From NCBI GenBank assembly GCA_016931365.1, contig JAFGEY010000170.1:1-27804 (forward strand): a stretch of 27,804 bases of DNA. Direction: 5' to 3'. Below are positions 16,086-22,642 of the stretch, piece after piece (positions within the stretch are counted from its first letter, which is position 1; each line of letters begins with the position of its first letter). The translations under genes were made by a program, and so were the position numbers. Below the pieces are notes generated by a model. The model did no database searches. It worked only from the letters and a program-made list of their open reading frames with translations, and was not told the DNA's origin. Origin of the DNA: Anaerolineae bacterium (GTDB lineage Bacteria; Chloroflexota; Anaerolineae; JAFGEY01).

Positions 16086-17387
16086 TTATGCTTCGACCTC
16101 GACCAATTCCAGTTGATCGAGTTTGGATTCTCCGCCTTGGGCGTTTTCTTCAATATTCCTTATTGCAGGAACAAAAAGAAAGAGCAGTGTGGTGCTGCCA
16201 GTGAGTATCCCGGCAACCACGTACAAAATCTGCAAGCCCAGCCAATCACTGATCGGCCCAGCCAAAGCCAGCCCCAGCGGCGATGTAATCCAGATCAAGC
16301 TGCCAAACAGCGTAAACACACGTCCCTGCATTTCCGGCGCGACGGTGCTTTGCAGGATCGCCATCAACGGCCCATCGACCAATGGCAAAGTCAAACCCAG
16401 GCATGCGCCGCTGACCAGGGCCGCCCAGAACAAATGTCCCGGCAAAATGCCCCAGAAAAGAATCGCCACGGCGAATCCTAGTCCGCCCAAGATGATGGTA
16501 TAGATCTTTTTGCCAAAGCCCCCCCATACACTCAAAAGCACGCCACCTGCGACAACGCCGCCGCCGATAATAGCCTCCAGCAAGCTCAACTGCGCCGCCC
16601 CGCCGTCGAAATGGCCTTTGACCAACAGCGGAATCAGGGAAAAAGCGGGGGTTAAAACAACTTTGAAGATCATCGCTGCTGCGGTCAAGACGACCAAACC
16701 CGGCCAATGCCAGATATATTGTGCCCCGTCGCGGATGTCGGCCCAGATTGACTGCTTTTGGGATTTCTTTTGTGACGATTCCTGGCGCTGGGGCTGCGGG
16801 ACGTGCACCCAGAAGAGCGGCGCAATGGCCAAGGCCGCTGTGCCCACGTCGATCATCATCACGCCGTGCAAAGGCAGCAACTCCATCGCCAATGCGCCCA
16901 ATGGCGCACCGAAAACGTTGAGCAGGCCGTGCAAGGTCTGGTTCATCCCGGCGACGCGGGTCAACTGCTCTTTGGGCACCATCAATGAAGTCGAAGCGGA
17001 CATCGCCGGGGAATGAAAACTCCCACCGATGGCACGGAAAAACAAAATCACATAGACATGCCAGATCTGTATCGCGTCGATCCAGAACAAATAGGCCAGC
17101 CACAACGAGGCCAGCGCGATCAAGGTATCGGCCACGATCATCACCCGCCGACGATTCCAACGATCGACGTAAGCTCCGGCAATCGGTCCGAGCACGATCC
17201 CTGGCACCAGACCGACTAATGAAGCGAACGACAGCACCGTTGCCGAACCACTTAGATCGGTCAACCACCAAATGAGCGCAAATTGAGCGATGTTACTGCC
17301 CAACAACGACAACGCCTGTCCGATCCAGATCGTAAAAAAACTAGCTTCCCAGTTTTTCAAACTCGATTGATTGCGCATTTCGGCCAT
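16086..17387 (-). CDS. MFS efflux transporter, Mef/MFS_3-like
   Basis: A 433-residue protein with about 12 membrane segments. The loop between segments 2 and 3 reads GPIAGAYVDRWNRRRVMI, the MFS motif A variant typical of the MFS_3 family that includes macrolide exporters such as MefA and enterobactin exporter EntS. A central basic loop (QRQESSQKKSQKQ) divides the two halves. The C-terminal half repeats NxQGRVFTL-type motifs shared with the truncated neighbour. AAGAGG lies 7 bases before ATG 17387. The gene follows the DUF4097-like gene by 158 bases that are filled by a nested terminator-like hairpin, so its expression may depend on read-through. It is predicted to be a proton-driven exporter of a drug-like or amphipathic compound; the substrate is unknown. 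Confidence 0.9.
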   Translation of the reverse strand: MAEMRNQSSLKNWEASFFTIWIGQALSLLGSNIAQFALIWWLTDLSGSATVLSFASLVGLVPGIVLGPIAGAYVDRWNRRRVMIVADTLIALASLWLAYLFWIDAIQIWHVYVILFFRAIGGSFHSPAMSASTSLMVPKEQLTRVAGMNQTLHGLLNVFGAPLGALAMELLPLHGVMMIDVGTAALAIAPLFWVHVPQPQRQESSQKKSQKQSIWADIRDGAQYIWHWPGLVVLTAAAMIFKVVLTPAFSLIPLLVKGHFDGGAAQLSLLEAIIGGGVVAGGVLLSVWGGFGKKIYTIILGGLGFAVAILFWGILPGHLFWAALVSGACLGLTLPLVDGPLMAILQSTVAPEMQGRVFTLFGSLIWITSPLGLALAGPISDWLGLQILYVVAGILTGSTTLLFLFVPAIRNIEENAQGGESKLDQLELVEVEA

Positions 17388-17406
17388 CGTGTGTCCTCTT
17401 GAGCAT

Positions 17407-17529
17407 AAAAAAAGCTCTACGCATATTGTGGGTGCATTTGCCGGTGAAAACAGCGAGTTTGTCCTCTATACTTTGCTGAACAATGCTGTTTTTAAGCAAA
17501 AACCACGGCAAATGCACCTGCGTAGAGCT
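17407..17529 (-). promoter_or_regulatory. Nested terminator-like leader of the MFS exporter, candidate attenuator
   Basis: Three perfect inverted repeats are nested: TGCGTAGAGCT (17519-17529) with 17413-17423, 11 pairs; CGGCAAATGCACC (17506-17518) with 17431-17443, 13 pairs; GCTGTTTT (17485-17492) with 17447-17454, 8 pairs. A further six-pair helix at the tip uses one pair that is G-U on the minus strand but A-C on the plus strand, so the fold fits RNA read toward the exporter. On the minus strand the outer stem runs straight into seven U's, about 20 bases before the exporter ATG. It can end the upstream transcript, or be regulated read-through. Confidence 0.7.
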
Positions 17530-17545
17530 CAATTTTCGGTAAAAA

Positions 17546-18865
17546 TCACCCTTCAAGGGCCTTGAGCAGCAATTCCGCCTCTTCGATTGAGATTTTGCCT
17601 TCCTGAAGCATTTGCAAGATGCGCAATTGCTCTTCTTGCGAAACCTTGGGGCGCTTGCGGCCAAGTTCGGCGTTGACCGACACGTTCCAATTGCGCGCAT
17701 CGCCCCAACGGCGGGCATGCATCTCGACACGCTGCGCGGCGCGTTCTGCGGCTCGTTGCGCACGTTCCTGAGCATGCTGTGCTTTTTCCTGGGCGCGCCG
17801 GGCATGTTCTTCAGCCTGACGGGCAACCTCTTGAGCGCGCTCCTGAGCATGAGCCACCTTGCGCTCGATCTTGGACATCATCCGAGCGATCTCTTCTTGC
17901 GCCAGGTTGCCAAAATCCACCCCTTCCAACTGGCGCGCGACTTGGGCCTGAATCTGAGCCGAGAGGCCTTCGCCAAAGTCGAACTCAAGGTTCCAGTCGC
18001 CTTGCCATTCCTCGCTGGGCTTGAGTGACAAATGCCCTGCGGCTTCCAGAACGACGGTCGCTTCGCCATCGCCCATCTGCCCTTCGACACAACCGGCTTC
18101 CTTTTCTTCCACCTGAAGCAGCCGCGTCGAGATGCCGCCTTCGGCCTTGAGCGTGAACCGCGCGCTGGTGTTTGCCGGAACACGGACGCTCATATCACCT
18201 TGCGCTTGACCTTGATATGAACGGCCGGGTGTCAAAACAGACTTGAGCGAGAGATCGCCCAGCGTATGGATCGCCATTCCGCCCATCAGATTAGAGCCTT
18301 TAAAGGTGCCATTCAGTTGATCGATGGTCAACATTCCTGCTATGTCGTGCGCGCGGACATCGCCGAGCACGTTAGCGATCTTGACGTCGGCAGCAACGCC
18401 TCGCAAACGGGTGTCACCGCCAACCGAGCCGACCGTCACAGCTTTGCCCATATCAATCAAGCGCATATCGCCCTGCACCGAACCGATGCTAACCAGGCCA
18501 GCGACATTCTCTACCACAAGGTCGCCGTTCACAGCACCAATCGAAAGGTTGGCCGCGCCGAATCGTGTCGCGCAGTCACCCATCACGTTATCGACACTGG
18601 CTTCATTGTTCAGGTGCAAGAGAGCTAAATCGCCGCCCACCTGACCGATCCGTACGACCGCGTTGTCGGGAAGATGGATAACCAGAGACACATGGCACTC
18701 GACACTCAAGGCACTTTCTTGCTGCTCGACCATCACGTCAGTGCGTTCACCGTCCACAACCAATTCGATTTGATCGAAATCGCCGCCTTTGACGGCCAGA
18801 TCATTGGACGCATTGGTTACTCGGAGAACGGTTTCTTCGCCGATCTCAAATTGCAGCCTTTCCAT
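17546..18865 (-). CDS. DUF4097-like beta-repeat protein with coiled coil and C-terminal SHOCT-like motif
   Basis: A 439-residue protein without signal peptide or membrane segment, so probably cytoplasmic or peripheral. Residues about 60-270 are short beta repeats with recurring GD/GG turns (VGGDLALL, VMGDCA, VNGDLVV, VQGDMRL, VGGDTRL, VLGDVRA), as in the DUF4097 (YvlB/LiaX-type) adhesin-like fold. Residues about 325-385 are an Ala/Gln/Glu/Arg-rich helix with AQERAQ repeats, a likely coiled coil. The last 30 residues, EEQLRILQMLQEGKISIEEAELLL, are a SHOCT-like motif. In YvlB/LiaX-like proteins this motif is usually N-terminal, so the order here is reversed. AGGAGG 5 bases before ATG 18865 sets the start. 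The small upstream gene carries the same motif. A role in envelope or antimicrobial stress is inferred from the family. Confidence 0.8.
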   Translation of the reverse strand: MERLQFEIGEETVLRVTNASNDLAVKGGDFDQIELVVDGERTDVMVEQQESALSVECHVSLVIHLPDNAVVRIGQVGGDLALLHLNNEASVDNVMGDCATRFGAANLSIGAVNGDLVVENVAGLVSIGSVQGDMRLIDMGKAVTVGSVGGDTRLRGVAADVKIANVLGDVRAHDIAGMLTIDQLNGTFKGSNLMGGMAIHTLGDLSLKSVLTPGRSYQGQAQGDMSVRVPANTSARFTLKAEGGISTRLLQVEEKEAGCVEGQMGDGEATVVLEAAGHLSLKPSEEWQGDWNLEFDFGEGLSAQIQAQVARQLEGVDFGNLAQEEIARMMSKIERKVAHAQERAQEVARQAEEHARRAQEKAQHAQERAQRAAERAAQRVEMHARRWGDARNWNVSVNAELGRKRPKVSQEEQLRILQMLQEGKISIEEAELLLKALEG

Positions 18866-18874
18866 TGGTTCCTC

Positions 18875-19240
18875 CTACTCGACAAAAACTTCGACGCGCT
18901 CACCGCCCTGATCGTCCTCGACTTCCACCAGCTTACCTTCCGCGCCTTCTTGGATTGCCTGCATCAACTCTTCCCAGTCGATCTCGTTGATCTCAGGCGA
19001 AAAGCGCGCACCCATCTTGGCCGCCACACTGACCAGGCTCAACGGCAAATTGACATTGACCTTGGTCCGGCCAGACTCGACATCGGTGACACGCACGCGG
19101 AACCAGCGGCCGCTCGTGCTGTTGGGAGACCTGACCTTGGGAGCCGACTCGCGCAACGCAGCAAGCAACTTGGCCCCTTCTTCAGCAGACACTTTGCCTT
19201 CACTGACCATCTGTAAAATTCTTGCTCTTTCTTCACTCAT
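18875..19240 (-). CDS. Small SHOCT-like domain protein
   Basis: A 121-residue acidic protein. Residues 3-30, ERARILQMVSEGKVSAEEGAKL, form the same two-helix SHOCT-like motif found at the C-terminus of the next protein. The rest, with RWFRVRVTDVESGRTKVNVNLPLSLV and WEELMQAIQEGAEGKLVEVED, has the pattern seen in proteins encoded beside DUF4097 genes. GGAGG lies 6 bases before ATG 19240. Only 9 bases separate it from the DUF4097-like gene. The shared motif suggests the two proteins bind each other or a common partner. Function is not established. Confidence 0.82.
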   Translation of the reverse strand: MSEERARILQMVSEGKVSAEEGAKLLAALRESAPKVRSPNSTSGRWFRVRVTDVESGRTKVNVNLPLSLVSVAAKMGARFSPEINEIDWEELMQAIQEGAEGKLVEVEDDQGGERVEVFVE

Positions 19241-19296
19241 TTCAAACCTCCGTTTGTTTTATCAATAACCGTTTGCCGATTTGACAACATGCTCGC

Positions 19297-19488
19297 TTAC
19301 CACTGCCCTGACAAAAACGTGTTGGTCATATTGCGCTGCAGAATTTGAAACCGCTGCTTCTCTGCCCACGCCTGAACCTGCTGCGCTTGGAGTGTGGATA
19401 ACACATTTGTCACAGGCCGCCGGATCTGACGCTCGCGCTGTGGCTCAAGCACACGCGCGCGAGTTTGACCGCTCATTGCCAGTTCCAT
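19297..19488 (-). CDS. Hypothetical 63-residue basic protein, first gene of the operon
   Basis: A short frame beginning MELAMSGQTRARVLEPQRE and ending TNTFLSGQW. It is rich in Arg and Gln, probably helical, with no family recognised. The start at ATG 19488 is supported by AAGGGAG 6 bases upstream; a longer in-frame extension to 19620 would run over the promoter and is rejected. It lies between a perfect-consensus promoter and the SHOCT-like gene (56-base gap), so it is probably translated and co-transcribed. It might be an adaptor or a regulator of the operon; this is a guess. Confidence 0.6.
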   Translation of the reverse strand: MELAMSGQTRARVLEPQRERQIRRPVTNVLSTLQAQQVQAWAEKQRFQILQRNMTNTFLSGQW

Positions 19489-19549
19489 TTGTAACTCCCT
19501 TGTTAAAAAAATTGCACTCATGCGAAATTTTTTCAAGCTCTTGACTGTG

Positions 19550-19578
19550 ATTATATCACTGATATTAAATTTTGTCAA
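19550..19578 (-). promoter_or_regulatory. Perfect-consensus promoter with overlapping palindrome
   Basis: On the minus strand TTGACA (19573-19578), 17 bases, then TATAAT (19550-19555): an exact sigma70-type consensus, about 60 bases before the 63-residue gene. The perfect palindrome TATCACTGATA (19554-19564) overlaps the -10 and the spacer, where a repressor could block RNA polymerase. A promoter this strong usually needs repression. Confidence 0.85.
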
Positions 19579-19688
19579 GAGTTTTTTAATATTTTTAATA
19601 ATGAGAATGAAAATATTCAAGTTTGGGAAAACACCGCATCACGGGTGAAAAAGGTGAGAGAATCGAGCGAGGCTATGCTAATAAAAAT

Positions 19689-19728
19689 GGGGCCGATCGG
19701 TCCCCAGCAAAACTTTCCGATCGGCCCC
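19689..19728 (-). terminator. Terminator downstream of the second NarL-type regulator
   Basis: GGGGCCGATCGG (19689-19700) and its exact complement (19717-19728) enclose a 16-base loop. On the minus strand the stem is followed by ATTTTTATT. It closes the permease/regulator operon, and also any short transcript from the promoter at 19761-19789. Confidence 0.85.
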
Positions 19729-19757
19729 AAGGGGAAAAGTCCAGGTTATGTTCGGCT

Positions 19758-19793
19758 ATCAGTATATCAAATCCAATCGCCAGTGTCATCGGA
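19758..19793 (-). promoter_or_regulatory. Promoter element shared with the solute-binding protein gene
   Basis: On the minus strand ATGACA (19784-19789), 17 bases, TATACT (19761-19766). The 10-mer TCCGATGACA and the 12-mer TGATATACTGAT are identical to those at 24485-24521. It lies inside the 3' region of the regulator gene and points to a terminator only about 35 bases beyond its -10, so it could make an RNA of about 70 bases. Confidence 0.5.
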
Positions 19794-19862
19794 CAACAGG
19801 CTAGTATGGATTCAAACAAAAGATCATCTTGAGCCAGTCAACCGTACAACAAATGTCGTATG

Positions 19863-19886
19863 GTGTGCAGCTTTTGTTGTGCACAC
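19863..19886 (-). other. Hairpin at the stop codon of the second NarL-type regulator
   Basis: GTGTGCA (19863-19869) and TGCACAC (19880-19886) are perfect inverted repeats with a 10-base loop, starting at the last base of the stop codon. There is no T-run; it may protect the mRNA 3' end. Confidence 0.4.
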
Positions 19887-20575
19887 TAGATGACGACCTG
19901 AACATCCTCCAACGAAGCCAGACCGGTGCGCAGCGCATAAAGCGCGGCCTGCGTGCGGCTGGACAATTCGAGCTTGGTGAGAATATGGCTGACGTGCGTC
20001 CGTACTGTCGCTTCACTGATCGATAGCCTGTCGGCGATGTCCTGGTTTTGCTCACCTTGCGCGACCAGCCTCAAGACCTCTTTTTCCCGGTCGGTCAGCG
20101 GATCTTCAGGAATCGCTTCGACTGAGGGCTCACACAGTTCGTGCAATAATTGGCGTGCGATGGCTGGATGCAGTGCCGAATTTCCTTTGGACACCTGTCG
20201 AATGGCTCTGATCAACTCTTCCGGCCCTGAATCTTTGAGCAAATAGCCGAGCGCGCCAGCTCGGATCGCGGGAAAAATTTTGTCGACACCCGAAAAACTG
20301 GTCAGTACAAGGATGTGTGTCTCAGTCTTGAGAGCAGAAATGCGTTGAATGGCCTCCAGGCCATCCATCCCCGGCATAACAAGATCCATAATTACTACAT
20401 TCGGCCGCAATCGCTGCATTTCCGAGATGGCAGTCTGTCCATCATAAGCCTCACCGACAACCTGAATGCCGGCCTCGGTTGCCAACAAAGCGCGAATTCC
20501 TTTGCGGACAATGGCATGATCGTCGACAATCAACACCCGGATCGACTCTTCCTTATATGCAGGCGCTCGGGCCAT
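19886..20575 (-). CDS. NarL/FixJ-type response regulator, second paralogue
   Basis: A 229-residue two-domain regulator. The receiver (about 12-130) has acidic residues in VLIVDDHAIVRKG, phosphoacceptor Asp64 in VVIMDLVMPGMDG, the LVLTSFS switch and the conserved Lys in YLLKDSGPEEL. The LuxR-type HTH (about 160-225) reads LTDREKEVLRLVAQGEQNQDIA and SEATVRTHVSHILTKL. It is closely similar to the regulator at 24625-25302 over its whole length, differing mainly at the two ends. GGGAGG lies 8 bases before ATG 20575. Its start is 24 bases after the last permease gene, so it is probably made from the peptide-transport transcript. No kinase adjoins it; the kinase at 25299-27455 may serve both regulators. 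Confidence 0.93.
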   Translation of the reverse strand: MARAPAYKEESIRVLIVDDHAIVRKGIRALLATEAGIQVVGEAYDGQTAISEMQRLRPNVVIMDLVMPGMDGLEAIQRISALKTETHILVLTSFSGVDKIFPAIRAGALGYLLKDSGPEELIRAIRQVSKGNSALHPAIARQLLHELCEPSVEAIPEDPLTDREKEVLRLVAQGEQNQDIADRLSISEATVRTHVSHILTKLELSSRTQAALYALRTGLASLEDVQVVI

Positions 20576-20599
20576 CTGCTATGCCTCCCAACTTGCAAC

Positions 20600-21553
20600 T
20601 TATCTTCGCATCCGTGGATCCAAAGCATCACGCAACCCATTACCCATCAGGTTGCCGGAAAGCACGGTCACAAAGATGAAAATCCCTGGAATAATGATCA
20701 GGTGAGGCGCGCTATAGAGGTACTGCTGCGCGTTGGTGAGCATATTGCCCCAACTGGGCGTCGGTGGCTGCACACCCATCGCCAGAAAACTCAGTGCAGC
20801 TTCGGTCAAGATGACATTCCCCAAAGCCAGCGTAGCCGAGACAATGATCGGCGAAGTGGCGTTGGGCAAAATGTGACGCAAGATGATGCGCGAGTTGGTT
20901 GCACCAACCACCCGTGCCGAGTCAACAAAATCCCGCGCCTTGAGGGACAAAAACTCACCGCGCACCAGACGCGATGTGCCCATCCAACTCAACGAGGCGA
21001 TGACAATAGCCAGTCCGGTCACGCTGGGTTTAAAAACGGTCGAGATCAGCAGCAACAAAAACAAACTGGGCACGGAAAGAATAATGTCCACAAAACGCAT
21101 CAGAAGGTTGTCAACTGCACCGCCGTAAAACCCGGCAACCGATCCGACAAGCGTGCCCAGCGAAAGGGAAATGAACACCGTCAAAAAGGAAACGTACAAC
21201 GATACGCGCCCGCCATAAACCGCCCGCGTGAGCACATCGCGCCCCAGTTCGTCGGTGCCGAGCCAATGCGTCGGCAGGTCGGCACTTTTTTGATAGCCCG
21301 GTTTTTTGAGGATGCCGCCCAATTCGATCTCTTCCGGCGTAAAGTCCAGCATATGCCTGGATAACAGCGGCGCGCACAGCGAAATAGCGATCAAAAACAG
21401 CAGCACTGCTGTGCCGATCATGGCCAGCTTGTCGCGCCGAAAACGCTGCCACGCCATTTGGAGCAGTCCAGGTGTCTTTTGCTCTTCGACAAAGCGCAAA
21501 TTAGCGACAGCGCGCTCGCGCGTGCTCGAACTACCGATCATTTCTGCGGCCAT
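20600..21553 (-). CDS. ABC peptide transporter permease, OppC/DppC type
   Basis: A 317-residue inner-membrane permease with an N-terminal OppC_N segment and five or six membrane helices. LPTHWLGTDELGRDVLTRAVYGGR and the EAA-type loop ARVVGATNSRIILRHILPN are family signatures. ATG 21553 lies 4 bases after the stop of the OppB-type gene; its ribosome site (GGAGTAGG) is formed by that gene's last codons. Upstream in-frame starts to 21607 are inside the preceding gene. With the OppB-type partner it should form the channel for peptides or other solutes delivered by the lipoprotein. No OppD/OppF ATPase genes follow. Confidence 0.94.
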   Translation of the reverse strand: MAAEMIGSSSTRERAVANLRFVEEQKTPGLLQMAWQRFRRDKLAMIGTAVLLFLIAISLCAPLLSRHMLDFTPEEIELGGILKKPGYQKSADLPTHWLGTDELGRDVLTRAVYGGRVSLYVSFLTVFISLSLGTLVGSVAGFYGGAVDNLLMRFVDIILSVPSLFLLLLISTVFKPSVTGLAIVIASLSWMGTSRLVRGEFLSLKARDFVDSARVVGATNSRIILRHILPNATSPIIVSATLALGNVILTEAALSFLAMGVQPPTPSWGNMLTNAQQYLYSAPHLIIIPGIFIFVTVLSGNLMGNGLRDALDPRMRR

Positions 21554-21557
21554 AATC

Positions 21558-22541
21558 CTACTCCATTTTGATCCTGGGGTCCAGGAATGAATAAGCAATA
21601 TCGGCAACCAGGTTACCCAAGATCACCATCACCGTGCCGATGACCAGCGTGCCCATAACCATCGAATAGTCGCGTTTGGTCGCTGCATGCAGAGCCAACC
21701 GCCCCATCCCCGGCCAACCAAAGATCGTCTCGGTGATCACCGCACCGCTCAAGATGCCCGGAATCGCCAGGCCGACCAGGGTCGCCACCGGGATCAGCGC
21801 GTTGCGCAAAATGTGGCGAACCGTCACCCACGTTTCAGCCAGGCCCTTGGCCCGCGCCGTGCGCACATAATCCTGATTCATGACTTCCAGCATACTGGCG
21901 CGAATAAAGCGGTTCCACCCGGCCACGTTCAGCACCGACAAAATCGATGCGGGCATAATCAGATGTTTGACAAAATCCGTCAAGTTCTTTTCCTGACCCA
22001 GAGTATACATTCCACCCGACGGCAGCCAGCGCAACCGGACCGAAAAAATCAAGATGGCGATCAAGCCAAACCAAAATGCCGGGATCGATACCCCTGCGGT
22101 ACTGAACACGGTAGCGACGTTGTCAAACACCGAATACTGTTTCATGGCCGAAACGACCCCGATCGGGATGGCAATGCCGAGGCTGATGACAAACGAGGTC
22201 AACCCAAGGATAAGCGTATTGGGCAAGCGCTGCTTGATGTTTTCGGCCACCGAAGTTTGATCGATGTACGAGATGCCCAGTTCGCCTTGCAGCAAACCTC
22301 TAAACGCATTCTCACTATTGGGCATTGCCCCCAACCAAATGAAATATTGCATCCATGCCGGTTTGTCGAGGCCCATATTGGCCCGAATACGAGCAATGTC
22401 TTCTGGTTTGATATCCTTGTCCAGTTCGAAGCGAGCCAGAGGGCCACCAGGCACCGCATGAATCAGCGCAAAAGAGATGATGGTCACGCCAAAAAAGACC
22501 AGAATTGATTGCAAAATGCGGCGAATGAGGAATTTAGTCAT
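21558..22541 (-). CDS. ABC peptide transporter permease, OppB/DppB type
   Basis: A 327-residue permease with an N-terminal membrane helix (ILQSILVFFGVTIISFALIH), then the usual OppB segments: GLDKPAWMQYFIWLG, GELGISY, the EAA loop ARAKGLAETWVTVRHILRNALIPV, and ETIFGWPGMGRL near the end. GAGGGCAGG precedes ATG 22541. It is the third gene from the promoter side after the terminator-like hairpin at 22565-22596, so it may be expressed below the level of the binding protein, as is common in such operons. Confidence 0.94.
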   Translation of the reverse strand: MTKFLIRRILQSILVFFGVTIISFALIHAVPGGPLARFELDKDIKPEDIARIRANMGLDKPAWMQYFIWLGAMPNSENAFRGLLQGELGISYIDQTSVAENIKQRLPNTLILGLTSFVISLGIAIPIGVVSAMKQYSVFDNVATVFSTAGVSIPAFWFGLIAILIFSVRLRWLPSGGMYTLGQEKNLTDFVKHLIMPASILSVLNVAGWNRFIRASMLEVMNQDYVRTARAKGLAETWVTVRHILRNALIPVATLVGLAIPGILSGAVITETIFGWPGMGRLALHAATKRDYSMVMGTLVIGTVMVILGNLVADIAYSFLDPRIKME

Positions 22542-22564
22542 GTTGCCTGCCCTCTTGAAAAAAG

Positions 22565-22596
22565 ATGGGCTGGGGCATCAACGGCCCCAGCCCCAT
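22565..22596 (-). terminator. Partial terminator between binding protein and permease genes
   Basis: On the minus strand GGGCTGGGGC and GCCCCAGCCC are separated by a 7-base loop and followed by ATC and six T's. It lies 25 bases before the OppB-type start. Leaky termination here would give more binding protein than permease. Confidence 0.8.
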
Positions 22597-22642
22597 TCTA
22601 GATACAGTAACACATTTCTGGATACGCCGATGGCTCAGTTAT

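Noticed and set aside
17341..17850. A 169-codon minus-strand frame covering the exporter leader
   Set aside because: Its first part is an out-of-frame shadow of the coiled-coil region. Only the part inside the leader is kept as a remark in the attenuator finding; it is not called as a gene.
20315..21364. A 349-codon plus-strand frame
   Set aside because: It crosses two real minus-strand genes and their junction and has no recognisable domain.
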